Shown here piece after piece: positions 25,653 through 34,344 of a DNA stretch of 64,000 bases; the first letter of the stretch is position 1; each line of letters starts with the position of its first letter. The notes below the pieces were generated by a model that was not told where the DNA came from, ran no database searches, and saw nothing but the letters and a program-made list of their open reading frames with translations. The translations under genes were made by a program, and so were the position numbers. This DNA is from Tenacibaculum dicentrarchi (GTDB taxonomy: Bacteria; Bacteroidota; Bacteroidia; Flavobacteriales; Flavobacteriaceae). The DNA is taken from contig NZ_OZ038524.1 in assembly GCF_964036635.1 (NCBI RefSeq), forward strand, positions 2,671,001 through 2,735,000. Direction: 5' to 3'.

Positions 25653-26744
25653 ATGAAGACTATAAACTTCTCACGAACAAACAATGTAAAGTTCTTTCGA
25701 ACGCTAAATAAAAAGGTAAATACCTACTTTAAAGAAAATAATATCAAGCGTACGGGGAACTGGAAATTGTATAGCAAAGCAATTATTATGTTTGCTACTT
25801 TTTTAATTCCTTTTGTATTAATATTAACAGTAACAATGCCTGAGTCAACAATGCTTTTACTTACCGTTATTACAGGAATTGGTATGGCAGGTGTTGGTAT
25901 GAACGTAATGCACGATGCAAACCACGATTCTTTTTCAAGCAAAAATTGGCTGAATAAATTAATGGGAAGCAGTATTTATATTTTAGCAGGAAACGTATAT
26001 AACTGGAAAGTACAACACAATGTATTACACCATACTTTTACCAATATTAAAGGACATGATGAAGATATTGACGCTGGTAGAATTATCCGTTTTTCGAAGC
26101 ATTCAAAATGGTTACCTGTGCATCAATTTCAAAAATTTTATTCAATATTTTTATACGGGTTATTAACTATTAACTGGGCTATTACTACCGATATAAAACA
26201 AATGAGTAGTTATTTAAAACGTAAGTTATCGTATGGTAAATTTCCTAATCCGAAGGTAGAATGGACAAAATTAGTAATTTCTAAAATTGTTTATTATTCA
26301 TTATGGATTGCATTGCCATTATTGGTTTTAAACATTGTTTGGTGGAAAGTTTTACTAGGTTTTTTTGTAATGCACTATACTGCAGGGATGATTTTAAGCG
26401 TTGTTTTTCAATTGGCACACGTAGTTCCAAAAACAGAAATGCCATTACCCGATAAAGATGGAAATTTAGAACACACCTGGGCAGTTCATCAATTATATAC
26501 CACCTCTAATTTTGCACCTACAAACTGGTTGGTTAATTTTTATACTGGTGGATTAAATCATCAGGTAGAACACCATATTTTTCCGCATATTTCGCATGTT
26601 CATTATAATAAAATAGCAAAAATAGTCAAGGAAACTGCCCAAGAATTTGACTTGCCATACAACGAATACAAAACAATGACAAGAGCTTTTATTGAGCACT
26701 TTAAACAATTAGGAAGTTTGGGTGAAAAACCTCATGCAGCTTAA
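25653..26744 (+). CDS. Membrane fatty-acid desaturase
   Basis: About 363 residues, acyl desaturase family with a di-iron centre. All three histidine boxes are present: HDANHD (about residue 88), HNVLHH (about 115) and HQVEHHIFPHISH (about 300). Four to six membrane helices lie between. The third box with Q-V-E-H-H is typical of front-end or delta-type acyl-lipid desaturases; the position specificity cannot be called. Introduction of double bases into membrane lipids fits cold, marine life (inferred). The ATG at 25653 is used because a promoter box covers the earlier TTG. 58 bases separate it from the aminotransferase gene, which may be co-transcribed. Confidence 0.92.
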   Translation: MKTINFSRTNNVKFFRTLNKKVNTYFKENNIKRTGNWKLYSKAIIMFATFLIPFVLILTVTMPESTMLLLTVITGIGMAGVGMNVMHDANHDSFSSKNWLNKLMGSSIYILAGNVYNWKVQHNVLHHTFTNIKGHDEDIDAGRIIRFSKHSKWLPVHQFQKFYSIFLYGLLTINWAITTDIKQMSSYLKRKLSYGKFPNPKVEWTKLVISKIVYYSLWIALPLLVLNIVWWKVLLGFFVMHYTAGMILSVVFQLAHVVPKTEMPLPDKDGNLEHTWAVHQLYTTSNFAPTNWLVNFYTGGLNHQVEHHIFPHISHVHYNKIAKIVKETAQEFDLPYNEYKTMTRAFIEHFKQLGSLGEKPHAA

Positions 26745-26750
26745 AATAAT

Positions 26751-26780
26751 ACGCATTTTAACAACACGCATTTTAACAAA
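26751..26780 (+). repeat. Tandem 15-bp repeat between desaturase and aminotransferase genes
   Basis: ACGCATTTTAACAAC at 26751 is followed directly by ACGCATTTTAACAAA at 26766. The second unit and the following bases can also form GCATTTT/AAAATGC. It lies 22 bases before the aminotransferase start. Confidence 0.6.
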
Positions 26781-26802
26781 ATGCACCTTAATAATATAAT
26801 CA

Positions 26803-27990
26803 ATGTCAAACGCATTATCAAACAGAATTAACAGTTTACCAATATCTCAAACTTTGGCGATGGCTGCTAAAGCAAGAGAATTAAAAGCCGCAGGTAAAGA
26901 TATTATCAGTTTAAGCTTAGGAGAGCCTGACTTTAATACGCCCGATTTTATTAAAGATGCCGCCATCGAAGCAATTAATCAAGATTATAATTCATACACA
27001 CCTGTTGATGGTTATGTAGAGTTAAAAGAAGCTATTTGTACAAAATTTAAGCGTGATAATAATTTAAGTTATGCGCCAAACCAGATTGTCGTTTCAACAG
27101 GAGCAAAACAATCGATTGCAAATATTGCACAGGTGTTATTAAACCCAGGCGATGAGGTTTTATTACCAGCGCCTTATTGGGTAAGTTACTCAGCAATTGC
27201 TACTTTATGTGAAGCTAAATTTGTTGAAATTCCTTCTTCTATTGATACTGATTTTAAAATTACTCCAGCACAATTAGAAGCAGCAATTACGCCTAAAACA
27301 AAAATGATTTTCTTTAACTCGCCAAATAACCCAAGTGGAAGTATTTATACCGAGGCAGAATATAGAGCATTGGCGAAAGTATTAGAAAATCACCCAAATA
27401 TTTATATTTTATCGGACGAAATTTACGAACATATTAACTATGGAACAAAACATTTTAGTTTTGCAGCTATCGAAAATATGTACGACCGTACCATTACCGT
27501 AAACGGATTAGCAAAAGCTTTTGCTATGACAGGTTGGAGAATTGGTTTTATCGGTGCGCCACAATGGATTGCTAAAGCGTGTACTAAAATGCAAGGACAA
27601 ATTACTTCAGGAACAAACTGTATTGCACAACGAGCGGCAATTACCGCTGTTTTAGCTGAACCAACTAAAATTAAATATATGGTAGATGAATTTAAAACTC
27701 GTAGAGATTTAGTTTTAAGTTTATTTGCAGAAATTGAAGGATTTAAATTAAATATTCCTGAAGGAGCATTTTATGTTTTTCCTGACGTATCTTCTTTCTT
27801 CGGAAAAACAATTAAAGGACATGAAATTAAAAATGCAAGTGATTTTTCTATGTTATTATTAGAAGAAGCAAATGTAGCAACCGTAACTGGTGAAGCTTTT
27901 GGTGCACCTGCTTGTATTCGTATGTCGTATGCGGCTTCGGAATTACAATTACGTGAAGCAGTTAGAAGAATTAAAGAAGTATTAAGTTAA
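26803..27990 (+). CDS. Aspartate-type aminotransferase (PLP-dependent, class I)
   Basis: 395 residues, fold-type I aminotransferase, subgroup I-beta/gamma like aspartate aminotransferase of Thermus. Begins LPISQTLAMAAKARELKAAGKDI; SLGEPDFNTP forms the substrate-binding N-terminal motif, SPNNPSGSIYT is conserved, and the PLP lysine is about residue 238 in NGLAKAFAMTGWRIGF. The end contains FGAPACIRMSYAAS with the carboxylate-binding Arg. The likely reaction is aspartate plus 2-oxoglutarate to oxaloacetate and glutamate; exact substrate range cannot be told from sequence. A strong hairpin terminator follows. Confidence 0.92.
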   Translation: MSNALSNRINSLPISQTLAMAAKARELKAAGKDIISLSLGEPDFNTPDFIKDAAIEAINQDYNSYTPVDGYVELKEAICTKFKRDNNLSYAPNQIVVSTGAKQSIANIAQVLLNPGDEVLLPAPYWVSYSAIATLCEAKFVEIPSSIDTDFKITPAQLEAAITPKTKMIFFNSPNNPSGSIYTEAEYRALAKVLENHPNIYILSDEIYEHINYGTKHFSFAAIENMYDRTITVNGLAKAFAMTGWRIGFIGAPQWIAKACTKMQGQITSGTNCIAQRAAITAVLAEPTKIKYMVDEFKTRRDLVLSLFAEIEGFKLNIPEGAFYVFPDVSSFFGKTIKGHEIKNASDFSMLLLEEANVATVTGEAFGAPACIRMSYAASELQLREAVRRIKEVLS

Positions 27991-28031
27991 TATTTATATC
28001 TTTTTATATCTTCGGATAAAATATTTTATAG

Positions 28032-28064
28032 AAAATCTCACAACATAACGTTGTGAGATTTTTT
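28032..28064. terminator. Bidirectional terminator between convergent genes
   Basis: Stem AAAATCTCACAAC/GTTGTGAGATTTT with a 5-base loop and T run on both strands; serves the aminotransferase gene and the protease gene ending at 28072. Confidence 0.75.
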
Positions 28065-28071
28065 AGTTTAT

Positions 28072-28623
28072 TTAAAAAGGCACTTTTGATAAATTACCTT
28101 CATTTTTACGGGCTATTTTTCGGGCTATTTTACCTTGTTTTTTCGCCGCTTTTTCAGCTAGCTTTTTAAGCTTCTTTTCATTGATTTTCTTTAAATACAA
28201 AATACCTTTATCATAATCAATCAAAGCCTTGCCACTCTCTAAAATATCAGCGCCGATAATACCATCAACCTCTGTAGCATCGTGCTGAGTTAACGCCGTA
28301 TTTACGTGTACCAAATCAAACAAAACCAAGCTAGATTTTGTGGTTTTCCAATTCCCTATTTTCAATACATTATTTTCTGACACTCGAGTTTCCATATCAA
28401 TAGCCCCTGCCCCTGCTGCTTTTACTTCGCTTTCTTGCGATACCAATTTAAAACGATTCACCAAATCTAAACCAACACATGAGTTTGAAGCACCTGTATC
28501 TAAAATAAATGTTCCTTTTATGCCGTTTATTTTTGCAGTTAATTCTAAGTGATGTGTTTCCTTTTTGCGGAGTTTTATTTTAGAATACTTCTTTTTCTTT
28601 AATATTTTCTTCAAACTTGCCAT
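28072..28623 (-). CDS. Retropepsin-like aspartic protease family protein
   Basis: About 183 residues. The catalytic D-T-G motif is in FILDTGASNSCVG, and the second retropepsin signature GIIGADILESG is also present, so the single-domain, dimer-forming retropepsin fold is likely. No signal peptide is seen if the ATG at 28623 (MASLKKILKKKK) is used; an in-frame start 66 bases earlier would overlap the divergent tatD-type gene. The N- and C-termini are strongly basic (KKKKYSKIKLRKKE and ARKIARKNEG). Substrate unknown. Confidence 0.87.
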   Translation of the reverse strand: MASLKKILKKKKYSKIKLRKKETHHLELTAKINGIKGTFILDTGASNSCVGLDLVNRFKLVSQESEVKAAGAGAIDMETRVSENNVLKIGNWKTTKSSLVLFDLVHVNTALTQHDATEVDGIIGADILESGKALIDYDKGILYLKKINEKKLKKLAEKAAKKQGKIARKIARKNEGNLSKVPF

Positions 28624-28629
28624 TTCTCG

Positions 28630-28637
28630 TACTTTTG
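28630..28637 (+). promoter_or_regulatory. Promoter box of the tatD-type gene
   Basis: TACTTTTG, exact TAnnTTTG, 28 bases before the ATG. It lies within the 42 bases between the two divergent starts. Confidence 0.5.
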
Positions 28638-28665
28638 TGGTTTTGCTAATTGTAAATATACATAA

Positions 28666-29430
28666 ATGATTACCGATACACACACCCATTTATATTCCGA
28701 AGAATTTGACCAAGACAGAACCGACATGATACAGCGTGCAAAAGATGCGGGCGTTTCTCGTTTTTTTATTCCTGCCATCGACAGTTCATCCACAGAAAGA
28801 ATGTTCGATTTAGAAAAAAATTTTCCGAACGATGTTTTTTTAATGATGGGTTTACATCCAACCTATGTCAAAGAAAACTATAAAGAAGAACTTGCACACG
28901 TAAAAAAATGGATTAACAAACGTCCTTTTTATGCCATCGGTGAAATCGGGATTGATTTATATTGGGATAAAACCTTTGTAACCCAACAACAAGAAGCTTT
29001 TAGAACACAAATTCAGTGGGCAAAAGAAAAAAAGTTACCCATTGTAATTCATTGCCGAGATGCTTTTGATGAAGTTTTTGAAGTATTAGAAGCCGAAAAA
29101 GGTGCTGATTTATTCGGGATTTTTCATTGTTTCACAGGAACTTTAGAGCAGGCAAAACTAGCAATTTCATATAATATGAAATTAGGAATTGGCGGAGTTG
29201 CCACTTTTAAAAAGGGTAAAATCGATAAGTTTTTAAATGAAATCGATATAAAAGATATTGTTTTAGAAACCGATTCGCCTTATTTAGCACCAACACCTTA
29301 CCGAGGAAAACGCAACGAAAGCGCTTATTTAACCAACGTTGTTGATAAATTAGTTGATATTTACGGGCTAACTTTTGATGAAATTTCAGCAATTACCACA
29401 CAAAATTCTAAAAATATTTTTAGTGTCTAA
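28666..29430 (+). CDS. TatD family metal-dependent hydrolase
   Basis: 254 residues, TIM-barrel amidohydrolase superfamily. Metal-binding signature D-T-H-T-H at the N-terminus (MITDTHTHLY), GEIGIDLYW with the bridging Glu, VIHCRDAF and FHCFTGT with His ligands, and ETDSPYLAP with the final Asp. TatD proteins act as DNA 3'-exonucleases, and some as D-aminoacyl-tRNA deacylases. Overlaps the next gene's likely GTG start by eight bases, which suggests co-translation. Confidence 0.94.
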   Translation: MITDTHTHLYSEEFDQDRTDMIQRAKDAGVSRFFIPAIDSSSTERMFDLEKNFPNDVFLMMGLHPTYVKENYKEELAHVKKWINKRPFYAIGEIGIDLYWDKTFVTQQQEAFRTQIQWAKEKKLPIVIHCRDAFDEVFEVLEAEKGADLFGIFHCFTGTLEQAKLAISYNMKLGIGGVATFKKGKIDKFLNEIDIKDIVLETDSPYLAPTPYRGKRNESAYLTNVVDKLVDIYGLTFDEISAITTQNSKNIFSV

Positions 29431-29905
29431 TTTACAAACCACCTATTACAAAACTCCCATAGGAATTGCAAAAATTATGGGAAATACAAACGGAATTCAG
29501 GCTATTTTTTGGGTAGATAAAATTACAGAAACCCCCACAAAAACGACTGACTGTTTGCACAATTGTGTGGTGCAATTATCCGAATATTTTGCAGGAATAC
29601 GAACAACTTTCGATTTAAAATTAAATCCGCAAGGAACAGATTTTCAACAAAAAGTTTGGGCAGAATTATTAAATATTCCATTCGGAAAAAGCACAACTTA
29701 TTTACAGCAATCAAAACAATTAGCAAACCCGAAAGCCATACGAGCCGTTGCATCGGCAAATGGTAAAAACCCCATTTCGATTATAATTCCTTGTCATCGA
29801 GTTATCGGTTCAGACGGTTCGTTAACAGGATATGCTGGCGGTTTATGGCGTAAAAAATGGCTTCTAGAACATGAAAGTGATTGTAAACAGCAAAGTTTAT
29901 TTTAA
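29423..29905 (+). CDS. Methylated-DNA-[protein]-cysteine S-methyltransferase
   Basis: About 160 residues; O6-alkylguanine repair suicide enzyme (Ogt/MGMT). The acceptor Cys is about residue 124 in IPCHRVIG. The N-terminal half has TYYKTPIGIAKI and the C-terminal half the winged helix with NPKAIRAVASANGKNPI (Asn/Arg helix) and the end GGLWRKKWLLEHE. I take the GTG at 29423: it overlaps the upstream stop (GTGTCTAA), and the translation from there matches the normal family start. The ATG at 29375 would add 16 residues inside the upstream gene. Confidence 0.92.
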   Translation: MSNLQTTYYKTPIGIAKIMGNTNGIQAIFWVDKITETPTKTTDCLHNCVVQLSEYFAGIRTTFDLKLNPQGTDFQQKVWAELLNIPFGKSTTYLQQSKQLANPKAIRAVASANGKNPISIIIPCHRVIGSDGSLTGYAGGLWRKKWLLEHESDCKQQSLF

Positions 29906-29910
29906 TATTT

Positions 29911-29996
29911 GAAGCTATTTCCCGCTTTCCGCACTCGCTTTTTTTTGAAGAAAAATCAAAAAAAGAGCTCAAACAAATGCTTCAATCGGGGCTAGG
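29911..29996 (+). repeat. Interspersed hairpin repeat R1, copy 4
   Basis: About 86 bases, plus orientation, directly after the methyltransferase stop: GAAGCTATTTCCCGC, inner stem as in the other copies, TGCTTCAATCGGGGCTAGG. Confidence 0.85.
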
Positions 29997-30021
29997 AAAT
30001 AGTTGCTTCAAAGCAAATAAA

Positions 30022-30049
30022 CGTCATGCTGAATTTATTTCAGCATCCC
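30022..30049. repeat. Palindromic repeat R3, half copy
   Basis: CGTC followed by ATGCTGAA/TTCAGCAT arms around TTTAT, then CCC. It sits 25 bases from R1 copy 4, as in the region at 4786-5028. Confidence 0.6.
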
Positions 30050-30137
30050 ATCAACAGGAGAAATACGGCAAATAAAGATGCGAATCTTAAATAAAACCCG
30101 TGATACAGACCCGATAAATCATGTCTCTACGAAATAA

Positions 30138-30590
30138 TCAATTCAAATTTCGTTTTTCTACAAAAAATTTCTTCAATAAAAAACCACACTCCTCTTCTAA
30201 AATACCCGCTACAATTTTTGTTTTAGGATGCAACTTGGTTTGTAACACAGAAAACCCTAATTTCGGCTCACTAGCTCCGTACACAATTTTCCCGATTTGT
30301 GCCCAATAACTTGCACCCGCACACATCTGACAAGGTTCAAGCGTTACATATAAAGTGCAATCTTTTAAATATTTTCCGCCTAAAAAATCAGATGCAGATG
30401 TAAAAGCTTGCATTTCTGCATGCGCTGTTACATCGGTTAGCATTTCGGTTAAATTATGTGCGCGGGCAATTATTTTATCTTTAAAAACAACAATAGCACC
30501 TACAGGAACTTCGCCTTTATCGAAAGCTATTTGAGCTTCTTGCAAAGCTTGTTTCATAAAATAAGTATCGTCAAAAGGATTTATTTCCAT
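30138..30590 (-). CDS. tadA: Nucleoside deaminase, tRNA adenosine(34) deaminase TadA-like
   Basis: 150 residues, cytidine-deaminase fold. Zinc and catalytic motifs are HAEMQAF (His, catalytic Glu) and PCQMCAGA (two Cys). GEVPVGAIVVFKD and ARAHNL are the normal N-terminal features. Converts A34 to inosine in tRNA-Arg; some related flavobacterial enzymes are labelled guanine deaminase, which I cannot exclude. Opposed to lpxH with 63 bases between starts. Confidence 0.9.
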   Translation of the reverse strand: MEINPFDDTYFMKQALQEAQIAFDKGEVPVGAIVVFKDKIIARAHNLTEMLTDVTAHAEMQAFTSASDFLGGKYLKDCTLYVTLEPCQMCAGASYWAQIGKIVYGASEPKLGFSVLQTKLHPKTKIVAGILEEECGFLLKKFFVEKRNLN

Positions 30591-30610
30591 GGTATTAGAA
30601 TCGTTTTTAA

Positions 30611-30618
30611 CAAAAGTA
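30611..30618 (-). promoter_or_regulatory. Promoter box of tadA
   Basis: The minus strand reads TACTTTTG, exact TAnnTTTG, 20 bases before the ATG at 30590. Confidence 0.55.
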
Positions 30619-30653
30619 CCTCAAATTAGTTATTTTTACCAAAAATTACGATT

Positions 30654-31433
30654 TTGATTTCTATAAACACTACTCTAAATAAAAAAATCTATTTTGCTTC
30701 CGATCAGCATTTGGGTGCGCCAACTCCTGAAAAAAGTTTTCCTAGAGAACAAAAATTTCTAGGTTGGTTAAACGAAGTAAAACAAGATGCCGAAGCTATT
30801 TTTTTATTAGGCGATTTATTTGATTTTTGGTTTGAATATAAAACCGTTGTTCCTAAAGGATTTGTACGTATTTTAGGAAAACTTGCCGAAATTAAAGACA
30901 GCGGAATTCCTATTTATTTTTTTGTAGGAAACCATGATTTATGGATGGTCGATTATTTTGAAAAAGAATTAAATATTCCTGTATATCATAAACCACAAGT
31001 TTTTAACATCAACCAAAAAACAGTTTTTATTGGGCATGGCGATGGTTTAGGACCTCACGACAAAGGCTATAAACGAATGAAAAAAGTATTTACTTTTCCA
31101 ATGTTTAAATTTATGTTTAAATGGTTACATCCTGATATTGGCGTTCGAATTGGGCAATATATGTCGGTTAAAAACAAAATGATTTCTGGCGATGATGATG
31201 CTAAATTTTTAGGCAACGACAAAGAATGGCTAGTGCAATATTGCAAGCGTAAACTTGAAACAAAACACTACGATTATTTTGTTTTTGGACATCGTCATCT
31301 TCCGTTAGAAATTGATGTATCTAAAAAATCATCCGAAGAAAAAAGCACCTATATAAATACCGGCGATTGGGTGAAATATTTTACTTATGCTGTTTTTGAA
31401 AACGATACATTATCATTAAAAGAATATACATAA
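30654..31433 (+). CDS. lpxH: UDP-2,3-diacylglucosamine diphosphatase (LpxH-like)
   Basis: 259 residues, calcineurin-type metallophosphoesterase. Metal-binding blocks in order: FASDQHLGAPTP, LLGDLFDFW, GNHDLW, IGHGDGL and VFGHRHLP. This pattern is that of LpxH-type enzymes, which cleave UDP-2,3-diacylglucosamine to lipid X in lipid A synthesis. There is no ATG before the conserved region; the frame begins with TTG (TTGATTTCTATAAAC), so a TTG start is proposed. The gene lies back to back with tadA. Confidence 0.9.
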   Translation: MISINTTLNKKIYFASDQHLGAPTPEKSFPREQKFLGWLNEVKQDAEAIFLLGDLFDFWFEYKTVVPKGFVRILGKLAEIKDSGIPIYFFVGNHDLWMVDYFEKELNIPVYHKPQVFNINQKTVFIGHGDGLGPHDKGYKRMKKVFTFPMFKFMFKWLHPDIGVRIGQYMSVKNKMISGDDDAKFLGNDKEWLVQYCKRKLETKHYDYFVFGHRHLPLEIDVSKKSSEEKSTYINTGDWVKYFTYAVFENDTLSLKEYT

Positions 31434-31451
31434 AAATATCATAAATTATAA

Positions 31452-31480
31452 AAAAAGCACCTTTAAAAAAGGTGCTTTTT
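31452..31480. terminator. Terminator after lpxH, between convergent genes
   Basis: Stem AAAAAGCACCTTT/AAAGGTGCTTTTT with a 3-base loop, symmetrical, 18 bases past the lpxH stop and 32 before the end of the receptor gene. Confidence 0.75.
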
Positions 31481-31512
31481 ACATATATATAAAATCTTAA
31501 TTTAAATACGTT

Positions 31513-34137
31513 TTAAAACTTAAAAGTTACGCCTGCTTTAAAAATTGTTCCGCTAAAGCCAAACTGATTTACTTCCCAAGGATATTTAAAACGACCGCCT
31601 AAATTTGTTACAACATCGCCTTTTGTATCAATAGTATCTGGGTACACATTGAATAAATTATTTACTTGTGCTGTAAATGAAATTGCCTCTGAAAGCTCAT
31701 ATCCGAAAGATACATCAGTTAAAATTTTACCACCAAAGGTTTGGTCTTTTTGAGCATCCGAAGCATGTTGCCAAGTTACTTCACCAAAATAAGTGTTGTT
31801 TATAGTGGCATTAAATTTATCGCGTTTATAATTTGTACCAAAAGAAACTTTGGTATTTGGTCGGGCACTAATAATTCTTGACTGCTCTTTTCTATTAAAA
31901 ATAGCGTTTTTATAATTTGATAATTTAGTAGGCGTTTTTACCTCGCCTTCTAATTTGGTTTTATTCACGTTTAAAGCTAAATTTAAGGCTAATTTTCCTG
32001 AAGCAAAATCAATATTTTTATAACGCATCGTATAATCAAAACCTGAAGTTTTCGTAGATGCCGCATTGATAAAAAATTTGATACTCGTTACCTTATTTTC
32101 GTCTAATACTTTTTGTACGGCTTCATTTGGCGTTCCGTTGTCATCTTTCCCGCCAATTTCTCCTGAAAAAACAACTCTATCGGCTACTTTAACATTGTAA
32201 TAATCTAACGAAATTGTAAAATCGTTCGATGCTTTTACCGTTAAACCTGCCGAAATACTTTTAGAGGTTTCTGCAAATAAAGAGGCAACGCCTAATCCTT
32301 TAATTACCGAACTTACATTGTTAAATGTTCCTTGATTAGAAATTTTCCCATCAGAAATTAAGGTTTGTACATTGCTTAAATATACCTGATGTAACGATGG
32401 TGCTCTAAATCCTGTTCCGTAAGACGCTCGTAAAACTGTTGCAGTTCCTAGTTTATATCTTGAATTAATTTTCCAAGAAGTATTGCCTCCAAAATCTGAA
32501 TAATTTTCATAACGAACCGCACCACCAATTAAAAAATTATCTGAAATATCCCAATCTAAAGTGGAGTAACCACCAATATTTGTTCTTGTTTTACTTAAAG
32601 CATTACTTGGTTGTAATCCTGGAAAAGATTGTGCACCACTTTTATAATAAGAAACTTCTTCTCCTTTAATAACCTCGAATTGTTCTTGACGACCTTCAAG
32701 TCCGAAACCAATACTTACAGCTCCAAAAGAACGACTTACATCAAAGTTTCCAATAATATTGCTAAAAGCATAGGCTCCTGCATCAAAAGAAGTAGGGCTT
32801 TTTGCTCCTAAATCAACATTAATGGTATTTCCGATGGTGTAATCTACCGAATTTTTACCGTAACTCGCACTTGCATCGGCATTGAATTCGCCTAACATAA
32901 ATTTACTTCCTACGGTAACTAAAACATCTTGAATTCCTGTTTCAAAAGTAGGCTGAAAACCGCTGTATGTTTTTCCTTTTGGCGTTAATAAACCAAAATC
33001 ATTGGTAATCCAATAGGGCGGACGATACAAGGCAAAACTTGTTCCTTTTCTGGCGTTAAAACCTCCAAAAGCATATAATTTGGTATTTTCATCTAAAGGA
33101 TATTCAGCATTTAAAAAAATTGCCCCTTTTTTCATTTCTGCCTGTCCGATAGTCATTCCTAAAGCAGGATTTTCTTTTGTCCATTGATTATCTACGTCAA
33201 ATAAAGCGTCTTTTCCTGGTTCACCTGCTCTGTTTGTTTTATCTTGATAACTCAAATCAAGCGACGCATTTAAAAAACCTCCTTCGCCAAAGGTAAGCGT
33301 ATGATTCGCTGATGCCGAAACATTTGCTCCATCGCCTTGGCTAGTAATTCCTGAAGTAATATCGACTTGTGTAAATTTGATATTTTTCTTTAAAATAATA
33401 TTGATAACTCCTGCAACAGCATCCGACCCGTATTGTGCCGATGCACCGTCACGTAATACCTCTACTCGTTCAATCGCTGTGGTTGGAATACTTTTCATAT
33501 CCACACCAACTTCACCTTTACCAGGCGTATCGTTTACATACACTAAGGCACTTTGATTTTTACGTTTTCCGTTTACTAAAACCAAGGTTCTACTAGGTCC
33601 TAAACCTCTTAAATCGGCTGGGTCAAAATGTGCTGTTCCATCTGAAACGGTTTGACTACTTGCATTATATGAAGGTATTGCATACATTAACATTTTATCA
33701 ATATTTGTTTGCCCTGTTGCTTGTAATTCGCCTACGCTAACATTATCGATTGGTACAGCGGAATCTAAAATTGTTCGTGGTTTTGATCGGTTTCCTGTTA
33801 AAATAATTTCATTTAAAACATTTCCTTCCTTTAAAATAATTGTGATATAATTATTTTTAGTGATTGTTTTGCTTAAAGTGGTAAATCCTACCGATGAAAA
33901 AACCAACGTAACAGGCATTTTTTCAACATCTAATGAAAAATCTCCTTGTTCATTGGTGCTTACTCCTTTTACAGTATGTTGTTTTAAAACACTAACAAAA
34001 GGAATCCCAAGTCCGCTTTCATCTACGACTTTTCCTTTTATTGTCTGCCCAAATATTGATGTAATTGTGGTTAATATCATCAATAAAAAACAACTGATAA
34101 TTTGTATTTTACGCTTCCTTAAATGGTAGTTTAACAT
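31513..34137 (-). CDS. TonB-dependent receptor, carboxypeptidase-like N-terminus
   Basis: 874 residues from the ATG at 34137, which opens MLNYHLRKRKIQIISCFLLMILTTITSIFGQ; the open frame continues 60 codons upstream but with no signal-peptide logic. Then comes a carboxypeptidase-regulatory-like domain (GKVVDESGLGIPFVSVLKQ), a plug domain (EIILTGNR, MLMYAIPSYNASSQ, GLGPSRTLVLVNGKRKNQSA, VEVLRDGASAQYGSDAVAGVINIILKK) and a beta-barrel ending FKAGVTFKF with the terminal aromatic. The plug motifs with PSYN and GPSRTLVLVNGKR are typical of vitamin or siderophore-type rather than SusC receptors. No partner lipoprotein is seen next to it. Substrate unknown. Confidence 0.9.
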   Translation of the reverse strand: MLNYHLRKRKIQIISCFLLMILTTITSIFGQTIKGKVVDESGLGIPFVSVLKQHTVKGVSTNEQGDFSLDVEKMPVTLVFSSVGFTTLSKTITKNNYITIILKEGNVLNEIILTGNRSKPRTILDSAVPIDNVSVGELQATGQTNIDKMLMYAIPSYNASSQTVSDGTAHFDPADLRGLGPSRTLVLVNGKRKNQSALVYVNDTPGKGEVGVDMKSIPTTAIERVEVLRDGASAQYGSDAVAGVINIILKKNIKFTQVDITSGITSQGDGANVSASANHTLTFGEGGFLNASLDLSYQDKTNRAGEPGKDALFDVDNQWTKENPALGMTIGQAEMKKGAIFLNAEYPLDENTKLYAFGGFNARKGTSFALYRPPYWITNDFGLLTPKGKTYSGFQPTFETGIQDVLVTVGSKFMLGEFNADASASYGKNSVDYTIGNTINVDLGAKSPTSFDAGAYAFSNIIGNFDVSRSFGAVSIGFGLEGRQEQFEVIKGEEVSYYKSGAQSFPGLQPSNALSKTRTNIGGYSTLDWDISDNFLIGGAVRYENYSDFGGNTSWKINSRYKLGTATVLRASYGTGFRAPSLHQVYLSNVQTLISDGKISNQGTFNNVSSVIKGLGVASLFAETSKSISAGLTVKASNDFTISLDYYNVKVADRVVFSGEIGGKDDNGTPNEAVQKVLDENKVTSIKFFINAASTKTSGFDYTMRYKNIDFASGKLALNLALNVNKTKLEGEVKTPTKLSNYKNAIFNRKEQSRIISARPNTKVSFGTNYKRDKFNATINNTYFGEVTWQHASDAQKDQTFGGKILTDVSFGYELSEAISFTAQVNNLFNVYPDTIDTKGDVVTNLGGRFKYPWEVNQFGFSGTIFKAGVTFKF

Positions 34138-34303
34138 AATTTTATTATTCTTAAAAAAGTTAATTTCTTCACAATAATAACCTATTTCATAAAAAAAACC
34201 TATAAAAACAATAATTTTAAACACTAAAAAGTAACAATATGACAACAATAACTTGTTTTTTATCTTTAACCATACTTTAACATCAGTTATTTTCTTATTA
34301 TTG

Positions 34304-34311
34304 TAGCTTTG
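34304..34311 (+). promoter_or_regulatory. Promoter box of the moxR-bat operon
   Basis: TAGCTTTG, exact TAnnTTTG, 33 bases before the moxR-type ATG. One box precedes eight tightly packed genes, so it is probably the main promoter. Confidence 0.6.
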
Positions 34312-34344
34312 TTTCACATAAAACTATAATATATTTCAATTACT

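Noticed and set aside
30121..30309. Open frame on the plus strand opposite tadA
   Set aside because: Antisense of conserved tadA codons, no homology or start signal.
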